Source: Lactobacillus huangpiensis
GTDB taxonomy: Bacteria > Bacillota > Bacilli > Lactobacillales > Lactobacillaceae
Direction: 5' to 3'
DNA length: 64,000 bases
NCBI RefSeq assembly: GCF_019972815.1
Contig: NZ_BPPA01000001.1
Span: 310,001-374,000 of the forward strand
In this document: piece by piece, positions 17,385-26,946 of the stretch
Layout of the letters: every line of letters starts with the position of its first letter
Position numbering within the stretch: the first letter of the stretch is position 1
Position numbers and translations under genes: made by a program
The notes under the pieces: model-generated
What the model saw: the letters and a program-made list of their open reading frames with translations, nothing else
Told to the model about the DNA's origin: nothing
Databases searched by the model: none

Positions 17385-18641
17385 ATGAAACGAAACTTTA
17401 CGCCAATTTTACTTGGCAGTGACATTAATGTTTACGGCATGGCCCGATCGTTTAACGAGGCATACGGTATTAGCGTAAAGGCGCTGGCTGACAGTCAGCT
17501 GGCGGCAACACGTTATTCTAAAATTGTCAGTGTGGAGTTACATCATGGCTTCAGCGAAGATCCTACTTTTATTGAAGTTATGCGTGAGCAAATGAAAATT
17601 TACCAAGATCATGAAGAACCGGTAATTCTGATTTCGTGTGGAGACGGCTATTCTGAATTGCTTGCAAAGCATAAGGAAGAATTGGAACAAGTTTTTGTAG
17701 TTCCCTATGTTGACTACGATTTATTACAAAAACTAATTTCAAAAGAAAACTTTTACCAGATAGCTGAAGAATGTGGTCTGCCATACCCTAAAACCAAGAT
17801 TGTGACGATGGCTGATTACAAGGCAGAAAATTATCTGGAACTTCCCTTTGGCTATCCTATGGAACTCAAGCCGGAAGATCCTGTTTCCTGGCTTGATGTG
17901 CAGTTTGAGGGTCGTAAAAAAGCTTTTACCATTCATAATGAAACTGAATTGCGTGATATTGTCACCAAAATTTATGAAAATGGCTATCATGAAGACTTGA
18001 TCTTGCAAGATTTTATTCCTGGCGATGATTCCAACATGCGTGTATTAAATGCTTATGTTGATAAGGAGCATCATATCAAGATGATGTGTATGGGTCACCC
18101 ATTGCTGGAGGATCCGACACCTCAGTCAATTGGCAATTATATGGCAATTTTGCCTGATTATGACGAAAAGCTATACGAGCAAGTTGAATCATTCTTGGAA
18201 AAAATCAATTATACGGGGATGGCCAACTTTGACATCAAGTATGATACGCGAGATGGTAAATATAAATTCTTTGAAATCAATCTGCGCCAAGGTCGTTCAA
18301 GCTTTTATGTAACGCTTAATGGTTATAACTTGGCGAAATGGTATGTGGATGACTATGTTTATGACAGCTTAAACGATAAGGAGCCGGTTTACTGCAATAA
18401 GTTAAAGTCAAAGCATAAATTGTGGCTGGGCATACCTGTCAATGTGTTTAAGCAATACGCTGTTGATAATGAAGCCAAAAGAATGGCTGAAGAGTTAATC
18501 CATGAGGGACGTTATGGTACAACAGTCTTTTATGATCAGGACCGCAATTTTAAGCGGTGGCTGCTGTTGAAATATATGTTTCATAATTATAAAGGACGCT
18601 ACCAAAAGTATTATCAGGAAAATAAGAGTCAATTCTTCTAG
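17385..18641 (+). CDS. aslA: D-aspartate ligase (ATP-grasp, peptidoglycan cross-bridge)
   Basis: A 418-residue ATP-grasp enzyme that adds D-Asp to the Lys side chain of the peptidoglycan precursor, making the one-residue cross-bridge. It closely resembles the Enterococcus faecium Aslfm/Lactococcus AslA proteins from memory: the opening PILLGSDINVYGMARSFNEAYG, the central LQDFIPGDDSNMRVLNAYV, MANFDIKYD and FFEINLRQGRSSF (ATP/Mg site). It is cytosolic. AGGAG is 14 bases before the ATG. It forms an operon with the amidotransferase upstream, which fits D-Asp attachment followed by amidation. Confidence 0.88.
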   Translation: MKRNFTPILLGSDINVYGMARSFNEAYGISVKALADSQLAATRYSKIVSVELHHGFSEDPTFIEVMREQMKIYQDHEEPVILISCGDGYSELLAKHKEELEQVFVVPYVDYDLLQKLISKENFYQIAEECGLPYPKTKIVTMADYKAENYLELPFGYPMELKPEDPVSWLDVQFEGRKKAFTIHNETELRDIVTKIYENGYHEDLILQDFIPGDDSNMRVLNAYVDKEHHIKMMCMGHPLLEDPTPQSIGNYMAILPDYDEKLYEQVESFLEKINYTGMANFDIKYDTRDGKYKFFEINLRQGRSSFYVTLNGYNLAKWYVDDYVYDSLNDKEPVYCNKLKSKHKLWLGIPVNVFKQYAVDNEAKRMAEELIHEGRYGTTVFYDQDRNFKRWLLLKYMFHNYKGRYQKYYQENKSQFF

Positions 18642-18665
18642 GTTCTGGATTAATTAAACAGCAAT

Positions 18666-18704
18666 AAAGATGATTGCAGCAAATCGCTGGTGGTCATCTT
18701 TTTT
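18666..18704 (+). terminator. terminator of the asnB-aslA operon
   Basis: AAAGATGA pairs with TCATCTTT (inner part imperfect), followed by a T run. Confidence 0.65.
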
Positions 18705-18827
18705 CTCTAAGAATAAAATTATTATTTTGTATGCAAAATACCAGTTCAGCTATTTATTGGGGGTATTCTTTTTTAATACTTCTTGCTAAACTGGTAAATG
18801 GAAACTAAAAAAGAAAGGACTGAATAA

Positions 18828-20048
18828 ATGAAACTTAAACATGGATCTCATGAAGAAACTGAAATTAAGTTACGCTGGCTATTACTGGGGGAGCTGGCCA
18901 CGTGGATCGGGTCGAGTTTTGTTTGGCCCTTGACTTCGGTTTATTTAAACAAGCAATTACACATCAGCCTTTCTGTAATAGGGGTTGTTTTATTTTGCAA
19001 TTGTGCCAGCAATGTATTAGGTTCGCTTTTAGCTGGACGCTTATATGACCGTCTGAACCCATACCCACTAATTGTTACAGGATTAGGACTGGATGCCTTT
19101 GTTTTGTTCATGATGGCTTTTTTCCATGGCTGGCCGCAATATTGGTTTTGGCTTATTCTTACCGGTTGCATCAGTGGTTGGAATGGCACCTTAATTAACT
19201 CAATAGCAACAAGCTTGCGTAAATATTCAGGGCGTTATGTTTTTAATCTGATTTATTTTGCCCAAAATGTCGGTACTGTCACAGGGACACTGCTGGTAGG
19301 ATATCTTTATGACTTTTCAATTGAGTTCTTATTTATTTTAGCAGCTTCACTATTTGCCATTGCCTGCGTTAATGCAGCGATTCATTATCGCCCAATTAAT
19401 ACTTTTCACCAAAATCGCAAAAAGAATGGTATTAAAAAGGGCGTAAAGCAAAAAGTTGATCCTATGCCCAAATATAACGTGATGTTAATGGTCGGATTTT
19501 TGATTTCTTTGGCTGTGACATGGCTAATGTACATGAATTGGGAGTCTAACCTGTCAGTTTACATGGTTTCATTGGGAATACCTTTCCATTTATATAGCCT
19601 GTTATGGACTCTAAATGGTGCCGTAATAGTCATTATTCAAGTGATTTTGGCACGCTATCCTAATTTGTTTAAGAACTTGTTTCAGCAAATTATTTTTGGC
19701 ACGCTCATGTTTGCAATTTCTTTTGCCACGTTGATTTTTGCTAAAGATTTTGCCCACTTTGCATTATCAATGTTTATCCTGACTATGGGTGAAGCAACTG
19801 CATTTCCAGCTGTTCCGGCATACATTAACGATTTATCTCCAGCAAACAGCAAGGGCAAATATCAGGGTGAAATTAATGTTGCCCGTGGCATTGGTCAGGC
19901 TTTTGGTCCATTATTTGGCGGCATGATAATTGATCGTGCAGGTTACATTCCATTTTTCATTATTGCTGCCTGTGGTATTTTTCTGATGGTATTGCTCTTA
20001 TTGCCATTGCACGCAAAATTGCATAAGCATATCACGCTTTATAAGTAA
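18828..20048 (+). CDS. MFS transporter
   Basis: A 406-residue transporter of the major facilitator superfamily with about 12 membrane segments and a basic central loop (about residues 196-215). LLAGRLYDRLNPYP is the loop 2-3 motif A. The end of the protein keeps GEINVARGIGQAFGPLFGG, as in drug or sugar efflux members. Ribosome binding site GAAAGGA lies upstream. It has no operon partner, so the substrate is unknown. Confidence 0.85.
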   Translation: MKLKHGSHEETEIKLRWLLLGELATWIGSSFVWPLTSVYLNKQLHISLSVIGVVLFCNCASNVLGSLLAGRLYDRLNPYPLIVTGLGLDAFVLFMMAFFHGWPQYWFWLILTGCISGWNGTLINSIATSLRKYSGRYVFNLIYFAQNVGTVTGTLLVGYLYDFSIEFLFILAASLFAIACVNAAIHYRPINTFHQNRKKNGIKKGVKQKVDPMPKYNVMLMVGFLISLAVTWLMYMNWESNLSVYMVSLGIPFHLYSLLWTLNGAVIVIIQVILARYPNLFKNLFQQIIFGTLMFAISFATLIFAKDFAHFALSMFILTMGEATAFPAVPAYINDLSPANSKGKYQGEINVARGIGQAFGPLFGGMIIDRAGYIPFFIIAACGIFLMVLLLLPLHAKLHKHITLYK

Positions 20049-20143
20049 TTTTGTAAAGTCTTTTTAATGTTAAGGGTATAATTAGAATGATAATATTAAT
20101 TTAGTCTATTTTTAATTTAGATAAAAAGGGGAGGACTCTCTGA

Positions 20144-22093
20144 ATGAATAAAAACTTCGCAGTTCGAGGCGGTAGTGGTAATATCATCGAGCCTAAGCTT
20201 GATGCACGCCCACAGGACAACCTATACCTGGCTGTTAACTCAGAATGGATTGAAAAAACTAAGATTCCGGAAGACCGGTCACGAATGGCTTCGTTTGATG
20301 GTATTGATGTTGATGTTGAAAAGCATTTGATGCAGGATTTTGCTGATTTTGCGGCTGGAAAAAAAGAAGTACCAAGTGTGCCTAACTTTGATGAAGCCGT
20401 TAAGTTGTACAAATTGGCTAAAGATTTTGATAAAAGAAACTCTGATGGAGCTGAACCAATTAAGTCAGACTTGGAACTTCTTGATGGTTTAAAAGATTTT
20501 TCTGACTTTAATTTAAATGCACCAGATTTAGTAACTTTTTCCGCAATTCCTTTTGGTCTTGATGTTGAACCTGACATGAAGAACACCAAAGTCAATGCGT
20601 TGAATTTTGCAGGTCCTGGGACATTTTTACCAGATACAACTACTTATCAAACACTTGATGCGCCAAAATTGTTAGGTATTTTGCAAAAGCAATCAGTTAA
20701 ACTGTTAATTATGGCAGGTATAGCTGAAGAAAGAGCAGAAAAATATGCTGAAGATGCAATTAAGTTTGACAAAAAGCTGGCCAAAATAGTTAAGTCAAGT
20801 GAAGAGTGGGCTGATTATCCTGCTACTTATAATCCAATGAAGATTGCTGATTTTGAAGCTAAGTTTGCTGATTTCCAAATTTCTTATTTTCTTAGAGAAG
20901 TAATCGGTGAGGAACCAAGCAGAATTATAGTTCAAGAACCGCGTTATTTGGATCATATTAACGAAATTATCAATAAAGAAAACTTTGCTGAAATCAAAGG
21001 CTGGATGTTGGTTAACTTTATTAATGGTGTTGCCGATGTTTTGTCACAAGATTTCCGTGAAGCATCATTTCCATTTGCTCAGGCGCTTAGTGGTCAACCA
21101 CAATTGACAACTGGTGAAAAACAAGCTTATCACATTGCAAATGATTCATTTAGCGAAGTAGTTGGCGTTTATTATGGTCAAACCTATTTTGGTAAAGAAG
21201 CCAAAGAAGACGTTGAAGACATGATTCACCGTATGCTTGATGTTTACAAGGAACGTCTGCAGAATAACGATTGGCTTTCTGAACGAACCAAGAAACGTGC
21301 AATCATTAAACTTGATGCTTTGGTATTAAAGATTGGTTATCCAGATAAAATTGAAGAGATTTACAATCGTTTAAAGGTTATCCCAGCTAGTCAAGGTGGC
21401 AGTCTTTATTCTAATGAACGTGCCTTTGCTATTGTTGAACAAAAATATAATTTTGAACAATTACATAAAGAAGTAGATAGAACTGTTTGGGCAATGCCAG
21501 GTAATTTAGTCAACGCCTGCTATGACCCACAAAGAAATGATCTGACTTTTCCTGCAGCAATTTTGCAGAAGCCATTTTATGATTTGAAACAAGACAGAGC
21601 AGCCAACTTTGGTGGCATCGGTTCCGTAATTGCTCATGAAGTTTCCCATGCCTTTGATAACAATGGTGCTCAGTTTGATGAATTAGGCAATATGACTAAT
21701 TGGTGGACTGATGAGGATTATGCTGAATTCAAGAAACGGACACAAGCTGAAATTGACTTGTTTGACGGTATAGAATATGGACCAGTTACACTCAATGGTA
21801 AGCAAATAGTTTCTGAGAATATTGCTGATCAGGGTGGCTTGACTGCTGCTGTTGAAGCTGCCAAGAACGAAAATGATGATTTGAAGAAACTGTTTGAAAA
21901 CTTTGCACGCATTTGGGCTAATAAGCAATTGACTGAATCAATTAAGAGTCAAATTGCTGTTGATGTTCATGCGCCTGGTCCACTGCGGGCTAACGTTCAA
22001 AGTCAATGCCAAGATGACTTTTACAAAGTCTTCGATGTTAAACCGGAAGACGGCATGTGGCTCGACCCAGAGAAACGAGTACATATTTGGTAA
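20144..22093 (+). CDS. pepO: oligoendopeptidase O (M13 zinc metallopeptidase)
   Basis: A 649-residue neprilysin-family peptidase. The zinc motif HEVSH is at residues 498-502 in VIAHEVSHAFD, the third ligand is in ENIADQGG, and VHAPGPLRANVQSQ near the C-terminus is the substrate-binding stretch of M13 enzymes. With no signal peptide it works in the cytosol on oligopeptides (casein-type fragments in dairy species). GGGGAGG lies upstream. It is monocistronic with a perfect terminator. Confidence 0.96.
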   Translation: MNKNFAVRGGSGNIIEPKLDARPQDNLYLAVNSEWIEKTKIPEDRSRMASFDGIDVDVEKHLMQDFADFAAGKKEVPSVPNFDEAVKLYKLAKDFDKRNSDGAEPIKSDLELLDGLKDFSDFNLNAPDLVTFSAIPFGLDVEPDMKNTKVNALNFAGPGTFLPDTTTYQTLDAPKLLGILQKQSVKLLIMAGIAEERAEKYAEDAIKFDKKLAKIVKSSEEWADYPATYNPMKIADFEAKFADFQISYFLREVIGEEPSRIIVQEPRYLDHINEIINKENFAEIKGWMLVNFINGVADVLSQDFREASFPFAQALSGQPQLTTGEKQAYHIANDSFSEVVGVYYGQTYFGKEAKEDVEDMIHRMLDVYKERLQNNDWLSERTKKRAIIKLDALVLKIGYPDKIEEIYNRLKVIPASQGGSLYSNERAFAIVEQKYNFEQLHKEVDRTVWAMPGNLVNACYDPQRNDLTFPAAILQKPFYDLKQDRAANFGGIGSVIAHEVSHAFDNNGAQFDELGNMTNWWTDEDYAEFKKRTQAEIDLFDGIEYGPVTLNGKQIVSENIADQGGLTAAVEAAKNENDDLKKLFENFARIWANKQLTESIKSQIAVDVHAPGPLRANVQSQCQDDFYKVFDVKPEDGMWLDPEKRVHIW

Positions 22094-22108
22094 TTAGTAT
22101 TAAAAATA

Positions 22109-22140
22109 AAAACATTGTTCCAATCAGAACAATGTTTTTT
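22109..22140 (+). terminator. terminator of pepO
   Basis: AACATTGTTC pairs with GAACAATGTT around seven bases and is followed by T6. Confidence 0.8.
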
Positions 22141-22180
22141 GTTAACTTAATTATAGAGAATAGAAAAATCGATTTAACTA

Positions 22181-22217
22181 AAAAATAGCACCTGTAAATT
22201 TGATCTACAGATGCTAT
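22181..22217 (-). terminator. terminator of kup
   Basis: On the minus strand TAGCATCTGTA pairs with TACAGGTGCTA (one G-T pair) and is followed by T6, just past the kup stop. Confidence 0.75.
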
Positions 22218-22223
22218 TTTATA

Positions 22224-24254
22224 TTATTCAAATTCTTTATTCTTTAGATTGGAATAGTCCCGCGGGGCAACTCTCTTAATATGCAGGTTATGTCTTGGCT
22301 TACCTAAAATGAGTGGTACTTCCTCGACCACAGTGTCAGTGTATTCCAACCCAAACCATGAAGCTGGATTAGAAGAGAGGTTTTGTAACCAAACTCGTGC
22401 CTTTAGCATAACTTTTTCAAAGCCTTTAAGTCTAGTTAGGGGACTGACAACTTCATTAACAATTACAAATGAGAAGTCACCCACTTTACGACCGGGAGTT
22501 GTAGTATACTCCTGAGGCTGTGCTTCGATAGTACCATCTTTAATTAAATCATGGACAATTTGGCGCAGGTAAACATTAACACTGGTTTGTTTCTTGAACC
22601 CAAGGTAGAGCTGCACGTTAATGACATTCTTAGTACCAAAAGTATTAACAGCATATCTGGCAGTAAACGGTTCATTCGTAATATTGACAGTTACAAACCA
22701 GTAGGCTTGAGCACGTTTAGGTCTTTTATCCAAGATGGAGTACATAATTTCACGTTTGATAAATTTATTGTATTTAACTTTAGCCATGTAAACTAAGTTA
22801 GTGGCATAAGTGGGATAATCATCGTCGTGGCTTAAATCCGTCAGCATATCAGTGTATTCGTCCAAACGGACATAGGTATGAGCACCTTCATGCTTATCAC
22901 GAACTTTATTGCCAAAGTACCAGATGAACATAATGACGCCAATGAAACCGGCAATTAAAACGGTGACGTAGCCACCATGCATAAACTTGGTCAAACTGGA
23001 AATCAAGAACATGCCTTCAATAAAGCCAAAGGCTATTAAAAAGCAAAGGCGTAAAATTAATGGGTGATGCTTTGAACCTAAGTATTCAAAGAGCAGCAGG
23101 GTAGTCATTAACATTGTGACTGTGATTGACAGACCATAAGCTGCTTCCATATGTTCTGAAGTCCGGAAGAAAATTACGATAGCGATAGTTGCCACGCAAA
23201 TCATTTTGTTTACGGAAGGAATGTAAATTTGCCCATGCTTAGTAGTAGGATAATTAATATTCATCCGTGGCAAAAATTTCAGACCACTTGCTTCAGATAC
23301 TAATGTAAATGAACCGGTAATCAATGCCTGAGATGCAATAATTGCGGCTACTGTAGCCAAAATGATGGCAAAAAGTCGTAAATTTCCTGGTACAGCTTCA
23401 AAGAATGGATTCAGTTCACCACCATTTGTTTGGTAATGTGGATTTTGCAGAATCCAAACTCCCTGACCAAGATAATTTAAAGACAGGCAGAGAAAAACAT
23501 AAGGCCAGGATCCACGAATGTTTTCTTTACCAACATGACCGACATCAGAATATAGCGCTTCTGCACCGGTAGTAGCCAGAAAGATTGAACCTAAAATAAA
23601 GATACCGGCTTTATTAGATGGACTAAAAAGAACTTTAATAGCCCAAACGGGATTCAGTGCTTCTAAAATTGACCAGTCATTAGCCATATTATAGATACCG
23701 ATAATGCCTAAAAATGTAAACCAGACAAACATTATAGGACCAAATGCTTTACCAATGCTGCTGGTGCCAAGCATTTGAATTGAAAAAAGTACCAGCAATA
23801 TCGCAATTGTAATTATGATTACAGCATTTTGGTTAGGCACCGGTACGCTTGAACCGAAGTGCATATTTTTAAGCCCTTCAATCGAAGTGGTAACCGTCAC
23901 AGCAGGGGTCAATGTCCCATCAGCTAATAGGGCTGCTCCACCAATCAGTGCCGGCATAACAAGCCATTTGGCTCGTTTACGTACCAGAGCGTATAATGCA
24001 AAAATACCACCTTCACCACGGTTGGTAGCTCTGAGTGCAATCATGACGTATTTAACGGTGGTTAGCAGTGTGACTGTCCAAAAAATGAGCGAAATTGATC
24101 CTAAAATCAGTTCACGATCAACATTGACAATGCCACCGTTGCCTGTAACGATTGACTTCATTACATAGAGCGGACTAGTTCCGATATCACCATAAACGAT
24201 ACCGATGGTAATTAATAGACCGGCAGCTGAAATCCGCTTCGTCTTTTTATCCAT
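22224..24254 (-). CDS. kup: Kup-type potassium uptake protein
   Basis: A 676-residue K+/H+ symporter. The first 440 residues hold 12 membrane segments, opening with GIVYGDIGTSPLYV, the family signature, followed by NRGEGGIFALYALVR and GDIG-linked acidic residues implicated in K+ coupling. The C-terminal 230 residues are the cytosolic domain that regulates uptake (c-di-AMP binding in lactococcal KupB). GGGAG lies upstream of the ATG. I looked for a ydaO-type riboswitch in the 120-base gap upstream and saw no room or pattern for one; the gap holds the terminator of the preceding gene. Confidence 0.96.
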   Translation of the reverse strand: MDKKTKRISAAGLLITIGIVYGDIGTSPLYVMKSIVTGNGGIVNVDRELILGSISLIFWTVTLLTTVKYVMIALRATNRGEGGIFALYALVRKRAKWLVMPALIGGAALLADGTLTPAVTVTTSIEGLKNMHFGSSVPVPNQNAVIIITIAILLVLFSIQMLGTSSIGKAFGPIMFVWFTFLGIIGIYNMANDWSILEALNPVWAIKVLFSPSNKAGIFILGSIFLATTGAEALYSDVGHVGKENIRGSWPYVFLCLSLNYLGQGVWILQNPHYQTNGGELNPFFEAVPGNLRLFAIILATVAAIIASQALITGSFTLVSEASGLKFLPRMNINYPTTKHGQIYIPSVNKMICVATIAIVIFFRTSEHMEAAYGLSITVTMLMTTLLLFEYLGSKHHPLILRLCFLIAFGFIEGMFLISSLTKFMHGGYVTVLIAGFIGVIMFIWYFGNKVRDKHEGAHTYVRLDEYTDMLTDLSHDDDYPTYATNLVYMAKVKYNKFIKREIMYSILDKRPKRAQAYWFVTVNITNEPFTARYAVNTFGTKNVINVQLYLGFKKQTSVNVYLRQIVHDLIKDGTIEAQPQEYTTTPGRKVGDFSFVIVNEVVSPLTRLKGFEKVMLKARVWLQNLSSNPASWFGLEYTDTVVEEVPLILGKPRHNLHIKRVAPRDYSNLKNKEFE

Positions 24255-24302
24255 AGTAATTATGTACTCCCATAGACAATATTGAGATATTCATTCTTAA
24301 GT

Positions 24303-24328
24303 AAAAAAGAATGTCAGTGTGGCATTCT
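24303..24328 (-). terminator. terminator of the 24376 gene
   Basis: On the minus strand AGAATG pairs with CATTCT and is followed by T6. It lies between the 24376 gene and kup. Confidence 0.65.
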
Positions 24329-24375
24329 CATTCAAGTATCTATTTTGTTCTTTTTTTTGCTTTAGTACAAGTAAA

Positions 24376-24822
24376 TTATGATAAAGAAGTTGAAATTTTA
24401 TTGCGACGTTCTTCGTACCAGTTATCCCAATCTTTATATGTTGTCATTTTTTCTGCATCAACACCATCTTTAGCAGCAATTTCGTCAATTATACTTTGGA
24501 AATTCTGAGCATGGTATTGCAAAACGTGTTTAACTAATTCTTTGCGAGTGAATTTAATGTTATTAAGCAGATAGTGGTTGATGTCAACCATGTTGGAATT
24601 GGTATCATATAAGTTCATGATTTCCAAATCTCGTTGGTTAAACTGAGCAATGTAAAAGTCAGCGAAAACTTTAAGGTAATCCGGTTGCTCTGCAAACTCT
24701 TCTTCTGGCATGGTTGTCCATTCAGCGTCAGGCATCACAACCTTGATTTCTTCTTCTTTATCCTTTTTTTCTTGTTCTTTTTCGTTATCTTTTTCTTTGC
24801 TATTATTTTCTTTTTCAGTCAA
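24376..24822 (-). CDS. cytosolic protein with a charged repeat-like N-terminus, unknown
   Basis: A 148-residue product. I start it at TTG 24822, eight bases after AAAGGGG; an ATG 42 bases further upstream would put that ribosome binding site inside the gene. Residues 2-26 are almost only Glu, Lys, Asp, Asn and Gln and are probably disordered. The remaining 120 residues look helical and soluble (DYLKVFADFYIAQF, YEERRNKI). No family recognised. It precedes kup with a terminator between. Confidence 0.65.
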   Translation of the reverse strand: MTEKENNSKEKDNEKEQEKKDKEEEIKVVMPDAEWTTMPEEEFAEQPDYLKVFADFYIAQFNQRDLEIMNLYDTNSNMVDINHYLLNNIKFTRKELVKHVLQYHAQNFQSIIDEIAAKDGVDAEKMTTYKDWDNWYEERRNKISTSLS

Positions 24823-24999
24823 AGCAGACACCCCTTTAATAAAAATAGGAAACGTGAAAGTCAATAGTCATTTTACAGAGTTTAGGCTATAAAAGCAACT
24901 ATTGGAGCAATTTAACCTCTATATATGGTAGTTTTTAATAATATTAATAAAATTATAGCATTTTGCACAACTGCAATAAAATAGATAAACCGGCTAAAT

Positions 25000-25031
25000 A
25001 AAAACCGTCCCATGTAACGATCGGGACGGTT
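25000..25031 (-). terminator. terminator of the 25063 gene
   Basis: AACCGTCCC pairs perfectly with GGGACGGTT; the T tract lies on the minus-strand side. Confidence 0.85.
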
Positions 25032-25062
25032 CAGCATATTAAGTTTAACTTATTATTGTTTG

Positions 25063-25926
25063 TTACGGCTTAAGATAGTTTTGAATATCTTGTTTGGTAA
25101 TTTTGCTTGGTTTAGTTCGACCAGACTTTCTGTAAAGATCGATCAAATCCTGCGGACTCCAAGACATTGAGTCATAGCCAAACTTGCCTACACGTTTGCG
25201 CAGTTGTGCTATTTGCTTATTAGTAACTGTTTTACCATGTACTTTGTGGTTGCCCATGGAACCCTCACCGGTTTTACCGGCATTGCCAGTATCTGGTCCT
25301 TTACCTGAAATTGAATTGTAGCTTTGACTTGAAGAGCCATTATTATTTTCTTTAGCAGCTTTTTGGTTATCTTTGAGACCTTTTTCTGCTTTTGTCTTGT
25401 ACTGACTGTAATATTGTTCATCAATATAAGGCAGGTCCAGCACCTTTTGGTATTGGTCAGCTGCTTTAAGATATTGCTTAGCTAATTCCGCTTGGGATGC
25501 AGCGAGGAAGATTGGTTGAATTTCATGTTCATAATTATCTTGAACATCTTTGATAGTAGTCTTTAATTTTTTACCTTGTTTTACTAAAACTGCATAGCCG
25601 TTTTTTCTTTGAATTACATTGGCAGTTTCGTTTAACGCATCATTATATTTGCCTTTTTTAGTTGCGTTAATTGCGGAAATCATATTGTCCGACTGGTTTT
25701 TATAAGCTTTAGCCTGGTCAGTCTTCTTGATACTGAAAGCTTTGGCAAATGCAGAGCTTGCTTCTGAATAGTCCTTATCAGCAACCGCATTTTTACCAGT
25801 AGTCATTGCACTATTATAGGAAGCTTCAACTTTATCATTATTGGATTTTTGTGTTGCGTAAAAAACGCCACCACCAATAGCGATAATTACTACTGCTACA
25901 ATCGTACCAATTGTCGTTTTTTTCAT
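25063..25926 (-). CDS. membrane-anchored extracellular protein with TPR-like helical repeats
   Basis: A 287-residue protein. Residues 5-24 (TIGTIVAVVIIAIGGGVFYA) form an N-terminal anchor, with no lipobox Cys. About residues 30-190 are short helical repeats of the tetratricopeptide style (YNSAMTTGKNAVADKDY, KAADQYQKVLDL). A Gly/Ser/Asn linker follows, and the last 65 residues form a small basic domain with YDSMSWSPQDLIDLYRKSG. No enzyme motif is seen. It may be an envelope-associated scaffold protein. GGAGG lies upstream. Confidence 0.7.
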   Translation of the reverse strand: MKKTTIGTIVAVVIIAIGGGVFYATQKSNNDKVEASYNSAMTTGKNAVADKDYSEASSAFAKAFSIKKTDQAKAYKNQSDNMISAINATKKGKYNDALNETANVIQRKNGYAVLVKQGKKLKTTIKDVQDNYEHEIQPIFLAASQAELAKQYLKAADQYQKVLDLPYIDEQYYSQYKTKAEKGLKDNQKAAKENNNGSSSQSYNSISGKGPDTGNAGKTGEGSMGNHKVHGKTVTNKQIAQLRKRVGKFGYDSMSWSPQDLIDLYRKSGRTKPSKITKQDIQNYLKP

Positions 25927-26047
25927 AATAGGAATTTATCCTCCTTACTAATACTTAGTTTAATTATAGATGGTTTAAGCAGATTTGACTACTCAATGGT
26001 GTTTTTTCACCTTTACGTGACCATTTTTTAAGAAAAAATGTTACATT

Positions 26048-26076
26048 TTGACGCCCATTTTCGTTAGTAATAGTGT
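26048..26076 (+). promoter_or_regulatory. promoter of the DUF1659/DUF2922 pair
   Basis: TTGACG at 26048 and TAGTGT at 26071 are 17 bases apart. The -10 box is embedded in AATAGTGTA, whose exact inverse TACACTATT lies at 26101-26109, so an operator or an mRNA hairpin is possible. Confidence 0.5.
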
Positions 26077-26130
26077 AAGACATCTGGCGCGCGGGTTGAT
26101 TACACTATTTAGAAAAGGAAGAAAGATAAT

Positions 26131-26349
26131 ATGAATTTTGCATTATTAGAACAATCAGTCCAATACACATTTTTAAATTCCAAATACAGCAAAGACGGTA
26201 CTAAATCACGAATTTTAAAGAACGTTAGAGAAGGAGCAACAGCTGGCAGTTTGGCTAAAGTAGGTGCAGCTTTAGCACAGCTTCAGGGTGATGATCTGGG
26301 CGCAGCGACTTTAATTCAAAGACAGGGCATTCCAATTGGTGATGAATAA
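26131..26349 (+). CDS. DUF1659 family small protein
   Basis: A 72-residue protein of the DUF1659 type (EQSVQYTF start, RILKNVREGATAGSLAKVGAAL core). This family is regularly paired with DUF2922 in Firmicutes, as here (gap of 43 bases), and its function is unknown. AAGGAAG lies upstream. There is no signal peptide. Confidence 0.75.
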   Translation: MNFALLEQSVQYTFLNSKYSKDGTKSRILKNVREGATAGSLAKVGAALAQLQGDDLGAATLIQRQGIPIGDE

Positions 26350-26392
26350 TAAAATCTCTCAACTAAAAATGATTAAGACAGGAGCAAATAAT

Positions 26393-26641
26393 ATGGTAAC
26401 AAAAACCAAAACTTTACAATTAGTATTTCTAAACGGTGCAAACAAAAAGGTTAATTTGTCTTTACCAGATGCTGCCGCTAATTTGGCAGGAACAGAGGTA
26501 AAGAAAGCAATGGAAACAATAGCAAATGCAAAAGCATTTGCGCAAGAAGGGGTGGATTTGTATAAAACTCCACAATCTGCTTCATATGTTGAACGAACTG
26601 TTACTAGTTTGTTCGATAATACTCAGGGTCAGTCAATGTAA
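26393..26641 (+). CDS. DUF2922 family small protein
   Basis: An 82-residue protein of the DUF2922 type (KTLQLVFLNGANKKVNLSLPDA, then V..AME.I). I start it at ATG 26393 after AGGAGC rather than at an upstream ATG that overlaps the DUF1659 gene. It is the second gene of the pair and is followed by a terminator at 26722. Function is unknown in the family. Confidence 0.78.
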   Translation: MVTKTKTLQLVFLNGANKKVNLSLPDAAANLAGTEVKKAMETIANAKAFAQEGVDLYKTPQSASYVERTVTSLFDNTQGQSM

Positions 26642-26721
26642 CCTGCAGTTTTTGGAGACAATTAAAGAAACGATAATTAAAATCAAACAATTTTGCGGTA
26701 AAAATAATTAGTAAAGATAGG

Positions 26722-26755
26722 AAATCACGTCAAGGCAAGTTTGGCGTGATTTTTA
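26722..26755 (+). terminator. terminator of the DUF1659/DUF2922 pair
   Basis: AAATCACG pairs with CGTGATTT around a 15-base loop that also pairs in part, followed by T. Confidence 0.75.
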
Positions 26756-26904
26756 CTTTATTTCAAATTATTTTGTTATTATTTTGTAAAATTTAATAGA
26801 AAATAAAATAACTTTATTAACTTTGTTAGCGGCAAAAAACATTGAATGTAGTGCTGTTGAGGGTTTTATTATTTTTTGAAAAGTAAAAAAATAAGCTGTA
26901 AATC

Positions 26905-26921
26905 TGTAAGCGTTTGTTACA
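26905..26921. promoter_or_regulatory. inverted repeat upstream of the S-layer promoter
   Basis: TGTAA-N7-TTACA, centred about 33 bases before the -35 box. The left part TGTAAGCGTTT also resembles a cre site. It could be a binding site of a regulator of S-layer expression. Confidence 0.4.
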
Positions 26922-26946
26922 AAAGTATGTTAAATAACTACATGTC

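Noticed and set aside
24255-24375. Expected place for a c-di-AMP (ydaO) riboswitch before kup.
   Set aside because: The gap is about 120 bases, holds the terminator of the upstream gene and shows no riboswitch pattern.
24710-24892. Plus-strand frames rich in Phe and Ser opposite the 24376 gene.
   Set aside because: They mirror the Glu/Lys-rich N-terminus of the real gene, giving Phe/Leu/Ser runs by complementarity.
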